Origin: Deltaproteobacteria bacterium GWA2_55_10
Lineage (GTDB): Bacteria; Desulfobacterota; GWC2-55-46
Direction: 5' to 3'
NCBI GenBank assembly: GCA_001797415.1
Contig: MGPL01000081.1
Coordinates: forward strand, 1-42,034
DNA length: 42,034 nt
The translations under genes and the position numbers were made by a program. The notes beneath the pieces were generated by a model that ran no database searches, was not told the DNA's origin, and saw only the letters and a list, made by a program, of their open reading frames with translations. Below are positions 7,611-15,528 of this stretch, in pieces. Position 1 is the stretch's first letter. Each line of letters opens with the position of its first letter.

Positions 7611-8311
7611 AGAGCCCTTACGACCTCGTCCAACCTGGACACCATGACATTGAAGAGCCTCTCGCCCTTCTCTTTAGTGGCCTTGCCCGGGTTTCCCCAG
7701 ACCGCGCCCGGCCAGTACTTGAGCTTGTCCTTTACCACGAGCGGCCTCGGGAATGAAGGGTACTCCTCCTTTGACCTGCCGTTCACGAGCCTCGGCGCGA
7801 GGTGCAGCATCAATGACGTTTCCATCTCACCGGCGTGAGAATCGTTCTCTGTCTCGGCGAGATCCCTGGCCTCTTTGCCGATGACGTCGTATATGGTGAA
7901 CGCGGCCATCCTGAGCCCGTCAAGAGTTGCCACAAGCTCCTCCGCGGCCTCCTTCATGGCAGAGACGTGCAGCCCTCCGCCGTGGCCCGAGACGAGTATT
8001 ATCTTCCGGATCCCGTGAGAATGGGCGTTCCTGACGATATCGGATATGATCGCCCTTAAAGTTGAAGTAGAGATGCCTATGGTGCCGGGGTGCTGCGCCG
8101 TCGAGGTGCACACGCCGTACTGGATGGGAGGGGCCATAAGCAAGTCCTTCCTGCCCTCGACGAGCTTCTTTACGACCTCCCGCATTATGAGCGTATCGGT
8201 ATTGAGCGGCAGGTGAGTGCCGTGGGCCTCCACCGTGCCGAATGGCACGATAAGCACGGCCCTCCTGGATAACCTTTTGAATTCAGTCATGGTGACTTCG
8301 CCCAGAAGCAT
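7607..8311 (-). CDS. Creatininase-family amidohydrolase
   Basis: A 234-residue metal-dependent amidohydrolase-fold protein. The metal-ligand pattern of the family is visible: E28-x-H30 in GTVEAHGTHLPLNTD with D39, then H110 in SGHGG, and E161 in DSHAGEMETS. Characterised relatives hydrolyse creatinine or formamidopyrimidines, or trim the mycofactocin precursor (MftE), so the substrate cannot be named. It lies between vanZ-like and cbiG and overlaps the cbiG start, so it is made together with corrin enzymes. A role in hydrolysing an amide or lactam intermediate in cobalamin synthesis or salvage is a possible inference. Confidence 0.85.
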   Translation of the reverse strand: MLLGEVTMTEFKRLSRRAVLIVPFGTVEAHGTHLPLNTDTLIMREVVKKLVEGRKDLLMAPPIQYGVCTSTAQHPGTIGISTSTLRAIISDIVRNAHSHGIRKIILVSGHGGGLHVSAMKEAAEELVATLDGLRMAAFTIYDVIGKEARDLAETENDSHAGEMETSLMLHLAPRLVNGRSKEEYPSFPRPLVVKDKLKYWPGAVWGNPGKATKEKGERLFNVMVSRLDEVVRAL

Positions 8312-8317
8312 TATGGT

Positions 8318-8677
8318 TCACCCCCTCTTTGAGTTCAGAAAAAGATAGAGCAGAACGCCTATGGCAGCGCCTGTAGAGTTCGCGAGCCCGTCCAGCAGTT
8401 CCGCGGACCTGGTGGCTGTCAGGCTCTGAAGAAATTCGATTATGCCGCCGTATGCCGAGGCTGAAATGAACGCGACGGCCGCTGCCGCGAGGCCCGTTGC
8501 AGCGCCCGAGATCGAAACAGCGCGCATCAGGAGGAACGCCAGGCCCAGGTAGGCCAGTCCGTGGTAGAGCTTGTCCCAGTTGCCGGAGACCCCCTTGGGC
8601 GAAGGCTCGAGCGAAAGCGCCAATATCAACGCGGCATATAGCGCGAGCGGCGCCCAGCCCCACAGGGCCTTCTTCAT
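8318..8677 (-). CDS. VanZ-like membrane protein
   Basis: A 119-residue small inner-membrane protein with four hydrophobic segments. The VanZ pattern is clear: a WDKLYHGLAYLGLAFLL segment, then YGGIIEFLQSL, and a DGLANSTGAAIG segment near the end. VanZ in enterococci gives low-level teicoplanin resistance, but most VanZ-like proteins have no known function. It overlaps the cbiF stop by 4 bp (ATGA) and precedes the creatininase gene by 6 bp, so it is embedded in the corrin operon. Its job there is unknown. Confidence 0.85.
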   Translation of the reverse strand: MKKALWGWAPLALYAALILALSLEPSPKGVSGNWDKLYHGLAYLGLAFLLMRAVSISGAATGLAAAAVAFISASAYGGIIEFLQSLTATRSAELLDGLANSTGAAIGVLLYLFLNSKRG

Positions 8678-9447
8678 TTCCTGTACCCGTGCTTGAAGCC
8701 GGGGTCGTAGAGCCTAGATCGCTCAACCGGGCCGTCGCCTATGGCCCTGCCCACTATTATCATTGCCTGCCTCGTTATACCGGCATCCCTGACCTTTGCC
8801 GCTATGTCGGCAAGCGTGCCCTTCACGACCATCTCGTCTTCCCATGATGCCCTGTATACTACGGCAACTGGCACCTCAGGCGCATATCCTTTCGAGAGCT
8901 CGCTTACGACCTCGTCCATCATCGCCACGCTCAGGAATATGCAGATGGTCGCGCCGTGGGCTGCAAGCGCGGAAAGCCTCTCAGACTCAGGCACAGGGGT
9001 CCTGCCTTCGAGCCTGGTGAATATGACGGTCTGCGTCACGCCGGGGAGCGTCAATTCTCTCTTGAGCGCGGCGGCAGAGGCAAAGGCAGAAGAGACGCCC
9101 GGCACTATGCCGTACGGTATGCCCTCCTTTTCAAGGGCCTCTGCCTGCTCTCTTAACGCGCCGTAGAGCGACGGGTCGCCTGTATGGAGCCTCACAACCT
9201 TCTTGCCGCTCTTAGCCGCCTCTATCATTATCGAGACTATCTCGGCGAGGCTCATGGATGCGCTGTTGTAGACCTCCGGGCTATTCCCGCAAAAATCAAG
9301 GACGCGCTCCCTCACGAGCGAACCCGCGTAGACCACGACTTCAGCCTCTTTCAGGAGCTTCATTCCCTTTACGGTTATGAGCTCCGGGTCTCCGGGGCCT
9401 GAGCCGACAAAGAAGACCGTGGCCGGACATTTCATTTCCTCAGACAT
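8674..9447 (-). CDS. cbiF: Cobalt-precorrin-4 C11-methyltransferase CbiF
   Basis: SAM-dependent methyltransferase acting on C11 of cobalt-precorrin-4. The 257 residues show the tetrapyrrole methylase start VFFVGSGPGDPELITVKG, the LHTGDPSLYGAL motif, and GIVPGVSSAFASAAALKREL with the TLPGVTQTVIFTR segment typical of CobM/CbiF. It overlaps cbiL by 8 bp upstream and vanZ-like by 4 bp downstream. CobM of the aerobic pathway is the close homologue; context favours the anaerobic CbiF. Confidence 0.94.
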   Translation of the reverse strand: MSEEMKCPATVFFVGSGPGDPELITVKGMKLLKEAEVVVYAGSLVRERVLDFCGNSPEVYNSASMSLAEIVSIMIEAAKSGKKVVRLHTGDPSLYGALREQAEALEKEGIPYGIVPGVSSAFASAAALKRELTLPGVTQTVIFTRLEGRTPVPESERLSALAAHGATICIFLSVAMMDEVVSELSKGYAPEVPVAVVYRASWEDEMVVKGTLADIAAKVRDAGITRQAMIIVGRAIGDGPVERSRLYDPGFKHGYRK

Positions 9448-10156
9448 TCTTTCTCACTATGAGCATTGAAAAATAATCGGGCTTTTTGCCCCGTAATTCT
9501 TCTAAATTCGTTACGACCTCTTCCTGAGGCCAGCCGGCCCTTGACACGAAAAAAGAGCCCTTTGAAAGGCCTGCATCGGCTATGAGGTCGATGAGCTTGT
9601 CAATTGCCCTGTTCACCTTGAGTATCACGACCGTGTCGGCATAGGAAAGGGCCTCTTTGACCCTGTCAAGGTCGTAGGCGGCAGGTATAATTATAACCTT
9701 TGAGTCTGTTTCCGCAAGGGCGGCAGGGATGAGGGAGGCCGCGGCAGAAAAAGAGGTGATGCCAGGCACTGCCCTTATCTCCGTGTCCGGCGAAAGCTCC
9801 TTTACAAAGGGCATGAGATAACTGAATGTCGAGTAGAGGAGCGGGTCTCCGAGCGTAATGAAGGCAACATCCTGCCCCCGGCAAAGTCTCTCTGCAATAA
9901 GAGCGGCAGCCTGCCTCCTCGATGCGTCGAGGGCTGCAGAATCCTTTGTCATCGGAAACGAGAGCTCGAGTGTTTCCTTGCCGTCAAGCGGCATAGCCCT
10001 GTTTACGATGGCAAGGGCCTGGCTCTCTGCCCCGCCCTCTGATTTCGGTATGGCGAGCACGGCGGCGGAGCTTATGACCCTTATGGCCTTGAGCGTTATG
10101 AGCTCCGGGTCTCCGGGGCCTACCCCGACTCCGTAGAATATGCCGGGCCTTGTCAT
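9440..10156 (-). CDS. cbiL: Cobalt-precorrin-2 C20-methyltransferase CbiL
   Basis: Methylates C20 of cobalt-precorrin-2, the first committed corrin methylation. The 238-residue protein has FYGVGVGPGDPELITLKA at the start, ELSFPMTKD characteristic of CbiL/CobI, the FITLGDPLLYSTFSYL motif and the AVPGITSFSAAAS loop. It overlaps cbiET by 4 bp and cbiF by 8 bp, so it is part of a tightly coupled series. Confidence 0.94.
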   Translation of the reverse strand: MTRPGIFYGVGVGPGDPELITLKAIRVISSAAVLAIPKSEGGAESQALAIVNRAMPLDGKETLELSFPMTKDSAALDASRRQAAALIAERLCRGQDVAFITLGDPLLYSTFSYLMPFVKELSPDTEIRAVPGITSFSAAASLIPAALAETDSKVIIIPAAYDLDRVKEALSYADTVVILKVNRAIDKLIDLIADAGLSKGSFFVSRAGWPQEEVVTNLEELRGKKPDYFSMLIVRKNV

Positions 10157-11358
10157 CTCTTCCCCTTTATTATGAAGACGGGATTATGGGCCGAGAGCAT
10201 GTTCAATTCCCCGGCTGACCTTGCCTTTGAAACGCTCGCGAGGACAAGCTCCCGGGTCCATCCCTTTTTGAAAAACTCGAACGCGGCAGAGGCCGTCTCC
10301 ATTGTGATGGCGTTTACAACTACCCTGCCGCCCGGCTTCAGGGCCTTTCCAACTGCGCCGAGTATCTCCCTGATGCCATTTCCGCCTCCGCCGACGAATA
10401 CCGCGTCAGGCCTGGGCAGTCCCTTTAGTGCTGCCGGGGCATTACCCTCTACTATCTTCAGTTCAGCAGAGCCGAACCTCTTTTTGTTCTCCTTTATGTC
10501 CCTTACCCTCTTTCTATCCTTCTCGACGGCAAATACGGCATTGCCTGTAATACGGCCCGCCTCTATGGCGACTGAGCCCGAGCACGCGCCAATGTCCCAG
10601 ACGACATCGCCCTTCTTCAATTCAAGCTTTGCAAGAGAGATGACCCTGAACTCTTCCTTGGTTATCATCCCGTTCGAGTGCGCGAACAGCGCGTCAGGTA
10701 TGCCTGGCGCGCTCTGAGCGGCATTCACGTCATCCTCGCGGATAAGTATGAGGACGTTGAGAGGACCAAACGACTTTCGTTTTGCGATTTTCTCAAGAGT
10801 GCCTTCGATTACCTTTTCATCAGCGCCCAGCGACTCGCAGACATAGGCCTTGAAGCCATTGACGCCCCTTTCAAGAAGCTCGGAGCAAATCCTCGCCGGC
10901 GTGTTCTCCTTGTCGGTAAAGACGGCGAGCTTCCGGTTCGATCTTGCCTCATCGCTTAATCTGGAGAAATCAGCTTCCCTGCCGTGCACGCTCAGTATCT
11001 TTACATCGTTAAGGTCTTCCTTGATGAGGGCAAAGGCCTCCTGTATGGCGCTTACGTTCGGTATGATCTCTACCCTCTTCTTCCCGAACCTTTTAAGGAT
11101 AAAAGAGCCTATGCCAAAGAGCAGCGGGTCTCCTGTTGCCAGTATCGCGACCGGCTTCCTGCTTTTTTTGATATGCCTATCTATTGCCCTGGCAGCGTCG
11201 AGGATGCCGCCGAGCGCAATCCTTTCGGCCCTTGCGTCGGCGAACTCGTCAAGGTGCCTCTTGCCGCCGACAAGGAGGCCCGCGTTATGAATAATATCGA
11301 GCGGCCTGCCCAGGAGGCTTGCCCTGCCCTGTATGCCTATTCCGATTACGTATATCAT
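10153..11358 (-). CDS. cbiET: CbiE-CbiT fusion, cobalt-precorrin-7 methyltransferase/decarboxylase
   Basis: One 401-residue protein combining both steps that are separate genes in many anaerobic cobalamin producers. Residues about 1-205 are CbiE (C5-methyltransferase), with IYVIGIGIQGRASL and ATGDPLLFGIGSFI. Residues about 225-401 are CbiT (C15-methyltransferase and C12 decarboxylase), a Rossmann methyltransferase with the SAM motif VVWDIGACSGSVAIEAGRI at 252-270 and a later PDAVFVGGGGNG. The arrangement equals CobL of the aerobic pathway. The gene is 3 bp from cbiD and overlaps cbiL by 4 bp. Confidence 0.94.
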   Translation of the reverse strand: MIYVIGIGIQGRASLLGRPLDIIHNAGLLVGGKRHLDEFADARAERIALGGILDAARAIDRHIKKSRKPVAILATGDPLLFGIGSFILKRFGKKRVEIIPNVSAIQEAFALIKEDLNDVKILSVHGREADFSRLSDEARSNRKLAVFTDKENTPARICSELLERGVNGFKAYVCESLGADEKVIEGTLEKIAKRKSFGPLNVLILIREDDVNAAQSAPGIPDALFAHSNGMITKEEFRVISLAKLELKKGDVVWDIGACSGSVAIEAGRITGNAVFAVEKDRKRVRDIKENKKRFGSAELKIVEGNAPAALKGLPRPDAVFVGGGGNGIREILGAVGKALKPGGRVVVNAITMETASAAFEFFKKGWTRELVLASVSKARSAGELNMLSAHNPVFIIKGKR

Positions 11359-11361
11359 CTC

Positions 11362-12441
11362 TTATGCTATTGCCGCTATCTCGCCGCCGTAGCCGACGAG
11401 GATGGCCCTCAATTCCTTTTTCCCCGATAATTTTTGTGAATTCATCTTTACGAGCCTGCATACCTCTTTTATGACGGCTTCAAGCCTGTTATCCTTCAAT
11501 ATGAAAAATACCTCGCGCGCGGTGTTTGCCGCCGCGGCACTGTCAGAAATCTTCTTTGGCGCGCCCGCCTTTTTGCACAGCTCCGAGAGAAACCCGAGCT
11601 CGACGGATGAATCGCTGCAGTGCGTCTCGAAGTGTCCTGATGCGAGCTTCGTGAACTTTCCAAACTGGCCGGCGACGACCACCTTTTTTATAATATTCTT
11701 TTTGGCCGCGTCCTTCAGGGCAAAGCCCATGTGGTCGCCTGTGAGCACATAAGCGGCCTCGGGCAGCTTGAGGAGTTTCTCTACAGCTTTTTCGCTCGAC
11801 CTGCCGGTAGAGAATACCACCTCGTCAAGCCCCGCGGCAACGGCAACATCGACGGCGCAGCTTATGGAATGCGTATACGCCGCCAATGACATGGGCTCGA
11901 CGATGCCGGTCGTGCCGAGGATCGATATGCCTTCCAGAATCCCGAGCCTCGGGTTCATGGTCCTGGCGGCAAGCTCCCTGCCCCTGGGCACTGAAATGGT
12001 CACCTGAAAAGACGCCCTGCTCGAATATCTTTTTGCCGCTTCGAGCACGGCCCTTCTTATCATCAGAAGCGGCACGGGGTTTATCGCGGGTCTGCCCGGA
12101 GGGACCTTAAGGCCGGGCTTGGTGACGATGCCCACCCCTTCGCCGCCCCTTATCCTGACAGACGGCCTCAATCGGTTCTCGCCTGTTATCCCGACCTCTG
12201 CGATGAATTCGGCCCCGTTTGTCACGTCCGGGTCGTCTCCGGCGTCCTTGATAATAATCGCGCTCGCGCTCCGTCCCGATACCTTGATCGATTTCACCGG
12301 GATATCGAGTCTTCCGCCTCGCGGCAAAGAGACCTCGACGGATACCGGCCGCTTTCCGCTCAGAAGCGAAAGCGCCGCTGCCTTTGCCCCGGCAGCGGCA
12401 CAGGTGCCGGTAGTAAAGCCTCTGCGAAGCTCCTTAGGCAT
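11362..12441 (-). CDS. cbiD: Cobalt-precorrin-5B C1-methyltransferase CbiD
   Basis: Anaerobic-pathway methyltransferase acting on C1. The start is placed at the ATG at 12441, giving MPKELRRGFTTGTCAAAGAK, the canonical CbiD N-terminus, and 359 residues. The frame is open further upstream to 12507, but that part lies inside the preceding gene and has no family similarity I recognise. Other CbiD features are DAGDDPDVTNGAEF, the GEGVGIVTKPGL segment and ISILGTTGIVEPMS. The start overlaps the stop of the upstream membrane protein by 8 bp, with GAAGGA just before it. CbiD marks the oxygen-independent pathway. Confidence 0.93.
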   Translation of the reverse strand: MPKELRRGFTTGTCAAAGAKAAALSLLSGKRPVSVEVSLPRGGRLDIPVKSIKVSGRSASAIIIKDAGDDPDVTNGAEFIAEVGITGENRLRPSVRIRGGEGVGIVTKPGLKVPPGRPAINPVPLLMIRRAVLEAAKRYSSRASFQVTISVPRGRELAARTMNPRLGILEGISILGTTGIVEPMSLAAYTHSISCAVDVAVAAGLDEVVFSTGRSSEKAVEKLLKLPEAAYVLTGDHMGFALKDAAKKNIIKKVVVAGQFGKFTKLASGHFETHCSDSSVELGFLSELCKKAGAPKKISDSAAAANTAREVFFILKDNRLEAVIKEVCRLVKMNSQKLSGKKELRAILVGYGGEIAAIA

Positions 12442-12850
12442 TTCCTTCAGCTCTTGCCTCGCCTCTTTTAAGAAGCGCCCCGAGTATCGCGCCGAGAGCG
12501 AGCGCAAGGAGGAAACCCTGCATCGTCTCAGGGGTGACGAGGTGATACCTTTCAGGCTCCATCATGGAGAGCATATCCCCGGCGAGCCTCAAGACTATCC
12601 AGACCGAGGCTGAAACGAACACCGCCTTGTAGAGCGTCCTCCTGAACGGCAGGAACCTTCCGGCAACGGCCAGTATGCCGCTGGTGACGATGCCGAATAC
12701 GACGCCCCCGAAGGTAAACGAGAGCAGGTTGTGGGTAAAACTGCCCTCGAAAGGGAATATCCCGCTCATGTAATTCGACAGATAACAGAGCCATCCCCAG
12801 AGCGCCCCGGCTATCGCGCCCGCGAAGAGGTTATCCTTCAATGTATTCAT
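12434..12850 (-). CDS. Membrane protein next to CbtB, possible CbtA-like cobalt transporter partner
   Basis: A 138-residue protein with about four membrane segments (about 7-26, 43-65, 75-95 and 112-128). It follows cbtB by 10 bp, with AGGAGG as ribosome binding site overlapping the cbtB stop region. In many B12-regulated loci cbtB is followed by cbtA, a larger five- to six-helix membrane protein thought to move cobalt. This protein occupies the cbtA position but is shorter and lacks CbtA sequence features I can recognise, so the assignment is by context only. The 3' end overlaps cbiD by 8 bp. Confidence 0.6.
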   Translation of the reverse strand: MNTLKDNLFAGAIAGALWGWLCYLSNYMSGIFPFEGSFTHNLLSFTFGGVVFGIVTSGILAVAGRFLPFRRTLYKAVFVSASVWIVLRLAGDMLSMMEPERYHLVTPETMQGFLLALALGAILGALLKRGEARAEGNA

Positions 12851-12860
12851 TTTTTTCCTC

Positions 12861-13031
12861 CTAATGGCAGGGCATGCCGATTACGTGCCTGAAGTCATGC
12901 AACGCGTCATGCACGCCGGGCGCTATTGACTCCATGCCGAAAGCGATTACCATCATCGTGAAGGCGAGCGCGACCAACACTATTGCGGGTACGAGCGACC
13001 CGATACCGCTACTTGCAACTGTTCTTTCCAT
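12861..13031 (-). CDS. cbtB: CbtB-type cobalt transporter small subunit
   Basis: A 56-residue protein. It has a short N-terminus, one membrane helix at about residues 13-32, and the His-rich tail HDALHDFRHVIGMPCH. The HDxxHDxRHxxGxPCH pattern is the hallmark of CbtB, a small protein commonly under B12 riboswitch control and thought to bind cobalt at the membrane. The start is an ATG preceded by a strong AGGAGG. A family A repeat lies about 65 bp upstream, with no separate B12 riboswitch in between, so expression either comes from readthrough of the upstream block or from an unseen promoter. Confidence 0.85.
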   Translation of the reverse strand: MERTVASSGIGSLVPAIVLVALAFTMMVIAFGMESIAPGVHDALHDFRHVIGMPCH

Positions 13032-13095
13032 AGTCTTCCTCCTTTTTTTTTAAAACGTTTAATTAGCAGATTACTGAAAACCTCCGACCACGCTA

Positions 13096-13225
13096 AGGCT
13101 GCTCAAAAAGCTCCATATGTGAGGCCTCGGTTAAATCGGGGAGCGAGGAGCGAGTCGTACTCTTCTTGTACGTCGCAGCGACTCGCTTTGAAGACAACAA
13201 AGCAGATGGACTTTTTCAGCAGCCT
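13096..13225 (+). repeat. Family A miniature repeat, copy 2
   Basis: A 130-bp copy with AGGCTGCTCAAAAAGCTCCA at the left, the core CTCGGTTAAATCGGGGAGCG and GACTTTTTCAGCAGCCT at the right. It fills the space between the porin stop codon and the cbtB leader and ends exactly at the porin gene. Confidence 0.88.
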
Positions 13226-14509
13226 TTAAAAGTAAGCCTGGAGCCTTACGCCGTATATTAAAAGGCTGCCAGCCTCCTTGTCGCCGCCGGGGTTTATCAC
13301 ATACTGTATGTCCGGCGTGACATGAATGCCCTCGTCTATAGAGGCGTGCGAGACCGCATAGCTGTAATAGAGCTCGAAGTAATGCTCTGTCCCGGGGTCT
13401 GCAGCCGTGTTGTTCCTCAGGTACTCCTTGTAAGTGTCGCCCATGAAGGTGGCCCCGTAGCCGAAGCCCAAGTGGTCGTTGGGCCTGCCGCAGGGCTCAG
13501 CCGAGAGGTTTACACCGGCGCCCAGGAACCTGTCGAACTGGGCGACGCTCTCCCTCTGAAGGCCTGCCCTGAACCAGACGCCCATGATGTCGCTTACGGG
13601 CTGGTCAACGCTCACGCCTATGCCGCTGTTCTGAGCCTTTACAAGCCCGGTATCCGCCGGGTTGGCGAGGTTGGCCATATCAGCGTCGGTCCTCCTGTGC
13701 CTGTACCAGTAATAGACCCTGTAGTTGCCCTCTTTGCCGCCGGGAGAGAGCTTGAGGTCTACCTCTGCCATCAGGAACGGGTTATCGAAGGTATCGATGT
13801 AATCGCCGTCGCCCTCAAACGCGCCGACGCTCACGCCTATCCTGTCGCTGGCAGCCCAGGCAAGGCTCACGCCGGGGCTGTAGAAATCCGCCGAGCCGCC
13901 CCACTCGACAGTAGGGTTGTTGACGAATATATTTGCCATTAACTGCGCCCGCTCGTCGTTGGCATACTCGTTTGCGTCGAAGTAGCCTGTAAGGTCGAGC
14001 TGGCCGATAACGAGGGTGAGCGCGTCAGTGATGCTGTGCTCGTAGTATGCCTGCGTTATCTGCACCCTCGATTCGTTGAATGACTCGATGTCGGCGTTAT
14101 AGCCGGTCGCGTTCCCGTTCGGAGAGAGGAAGAAGGCAGGCAGGTTCTGTATTCCGGCCCCCCTCTGGAAATCGAAGACGATTACGGCCCTGCCCTTGTC
14201 TCCTATGGGCGACTCTACGGCCAGGTCGGCTGAAATCGCAGACGCGCCGTTTTGCCCGTCAACGTCCTTTGAATCGCTCACGCCGTGGCCGGTTAGCGTT
14301 ATGCCGCCGCTTACGGTGAGGCCGTAGATGCTGTGCACGGGATGGACCTTCCTGTGGCTCGGCTCTTCCGAGACCACCTTGCTGTCGAGCTTCTTTTCAA
14401 GCTCCTCGACGCGCCTCTTGAGATCCTCCACTTCGGCGTCGGCAGCCCAAAGAGATTGTGAAAAGATGAATATGAACGAAAACGCAGCCAGCAGGACTAC
14501 CCTCGACAT
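13226..14509 (-). CDS. Outer-membrane porin with N-terminal coiled coil (OprB-like)
   Basis: A 427-residue protein with a signal peptide (hydrophobic stretch ending SLWAADA), then a short coiled coil at about 26-43 (VEDLKRRVEELEKKL), then a long region of alternating hydrophobic residues and repeated aromatic strand ends, finishing in a terminal Phe, the outer-membrane assembly signal. The pattern resembles carbohydrate-selective OprB or related channels with a periplasmic helical part. It stands between cbiO and cbtB in the cobalt/B12 block, so it may pass cobalt or corrinoids through the outer membrane; this is inference only. A strong GGAGGA ribosome binding site precedes the ATG. Confidence 0.8.
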   Translation of the reverse strand: MSRVVLLAAFSFIFIFSQSLWAADAEVEDLKRRVEELEKKLDSKVVSEEPSHRKVHPVHSIYGLTVSGGITLTGHGVSDSKDVDGQNGASAISADLAVESPIGDKGRAVIVFDFQRGAGIQNLPAFFLSPNGNATGYNADIESFNESRVQITQAYYEHSITDALTLVIGQLDLTGYFDANEYANDERAQLMANIFVNNPTVEWGGSADFYSPGVSLAWAASDRIGVSVGAFEGDGDYIDTFDNPFLMAEVDLKLSPGGKEGNYRVYYWYRHRRTDADMANLANPADTGLVKAQNSGIGVSVDQPVSDIMGVWFRAGLQRESVAQFDRFLGAGVNLSAEPCGRPNDHLGFGYGATFMGDTYKEYLRNNTAADPGTEHYFELYYSYAVSHASIDEGIHVTPDIQYVINPGGDKEAGSLLIYGVRLQAYF

Positions 14510-14536
14510 CTGACTCCTCCCCCGGTTAATGGTTCC

Positions 14537-14697
14537 CTAACAGGATGTTGAAAAAGTCCGTCCTGGACTTTTTCAAACACGACTTGGCCGAAGTGAATTC
14601 GTCCAAGTCTTACAAATTGCTCGACTGTTCAAGTCTCACAATTTGGCAATCCATCCATGGATTGCCTTAGCAGGGTTTTTTCAACACCCTGCTAATC
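14537..14697. repeat. Structured intergenic element with three hairpins
   Basis: The space between cbiO and the porin holds three strong hairpins in a row: GAAAAAGTCC/GGACTTTTTC around 14549-14573, the perfect 10-bp palindrome GGCAATCCAT/ATGGATTGCC at 14643-14664, and TTAGCAGGGT/ACCCTGCTAA at about 14667-14695. The left end CAGGATGTTGAAAAA and the right end TTTTTTCAACACCCTG are inverted to each other, so the whole may be one miniature mobile element. The last hairpin directly follows the cbiO stop and could terminate or process the cbiMQO transcript. Confidence 0.7.
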
Positions 14698-15528
14698 CTA
14701 TTCATGCTCGTCGTGAGTCGAGTACGGGCCGTGGCTGTGCCTGTGAATTATATGGCCGTGCCTGTGCGCGTGCTCGTGTATTATATTGGCCGCAAGCAGC
14801 AGGTCCTTGTCCTTGAGGACCTGTTCCGTGGGACCGTCCGCAACGAGTGAGTGCGCTTCGTCAAGCACCATGACCCTTTCGCAAAGGTCCCCGGCAAGGC
14901 TCAAGTCGTGCGTCGCGAGTATTATCGTCTTCTTCAGCTCTTTAAGCCTCTCGAGCAGCTCGAAAAGCCAGACCTGCGCCCTCGGGTCAAGGCCGTTCGT
15001 GGGCTCGTCGAGCAGAAGGACATCCGGGTTTATCGCAAGCACAGATGCTATGGCGACCTTTTTCTTCTCCCCGCTGCTCAAGGTATATGGCGGCCTCTTT
15101 GTGATGGCCTCTATGTCGAGCATCTTCAAGAGCTCCTCTGCCCTTTTGACAGCCTCTGCCTCTTTGAGCCCGAGTTGCAGCGGGCCGAACATAAGCTCCT
15201 CCAATACAGTCGGGCAGAAGAGCTGCACGTCCGGCTCCGGGAATACGAAGCTGACCCGTTCCCTGAAGCTCTTGAGAAAACTGCCCTGGAGCCGCTCCTC
15301 TGTGATGCGCTCGCCCAAGAAGCTTACGCTCCCTGAGGCCGGGTACATAAGGCCGTCCATTATCTTGAGGAGCGTTGATTTGCCGCTCCCGTTGGCGCCG
15401 AGTATGGCGATGCTTTCACCGGCGCTGACAGTGAAGCTCACGTCCTTGAGCGCTGTGTTGGAGCCGTACGCGAAGCAGAGCGCCTCGACCGTAAACAGGC
15501 TGAACTGCTCTTCCATTGCAGGCCTCAT
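14698..15528 (-). CDS. cbiO: Cobalt ECF/ABC transporter ATPase CbiO with His-rich tail
   Basis: Energises cobalt import together with CbiM and CbiQ. With the ATG at 15528, which overlaps the cbiQ stop as ATGA, it has 276 residues; an ATG at 15516 is an alternative. Motifs are Walker A GANGSGKST, the Q-loop FPEPDVQLF of ECF ATPases, the signature LSSGEKKK, Walker B LLLDEPTNGLD and the H-loop ATHD. The C-terminus is remarkable, with ten His in the last 26 residues (HEHAHRHGHIIHRHSHG and beyond), a likely metal-binding or metal-sensing tail. The frame stays open far upstream into cbiQ but without homology. Confidence 0.93.
   Translation of the reverse strand: MRPAMEEQFSLFTVEALCFAYGSNTALKDVSFTVSAGESIAILGANGSGKSTLLKIMDGLMYPASGSVSFLGERITEERLQGSFLKSFRERVSFVFPEPDVQLFCPTVLEELMFGPLQLGLKEAEAVKRAEELLKMLDIEAITKRPPYTLSSGEKKKVAIASVLAINPDVLLLDEPTNGLDPRAQVWLFELLERLKELKKTIILATHDLSLAGDLCERVMVLDEAHSLVADGPTEQVLKDKDLLLAANIIHEHAHRHGHIIHRHSHGPYSTHDEHE

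Noticed and set aside
8283..8726. A 147-codon minus-strand frame over the VanZ-like gene
   Set aside because: It is another frame of the VanZ-like/cbiF region; the VanZ pattern and ATGA coupling favour the 8318-8677 gene.
12442..12507. Longer cbiD starting at 12507
   Set aside because: The additional residues fall inside the upstream membrane protein gene and precede the conserved MPKELRRGFTTGTC start.
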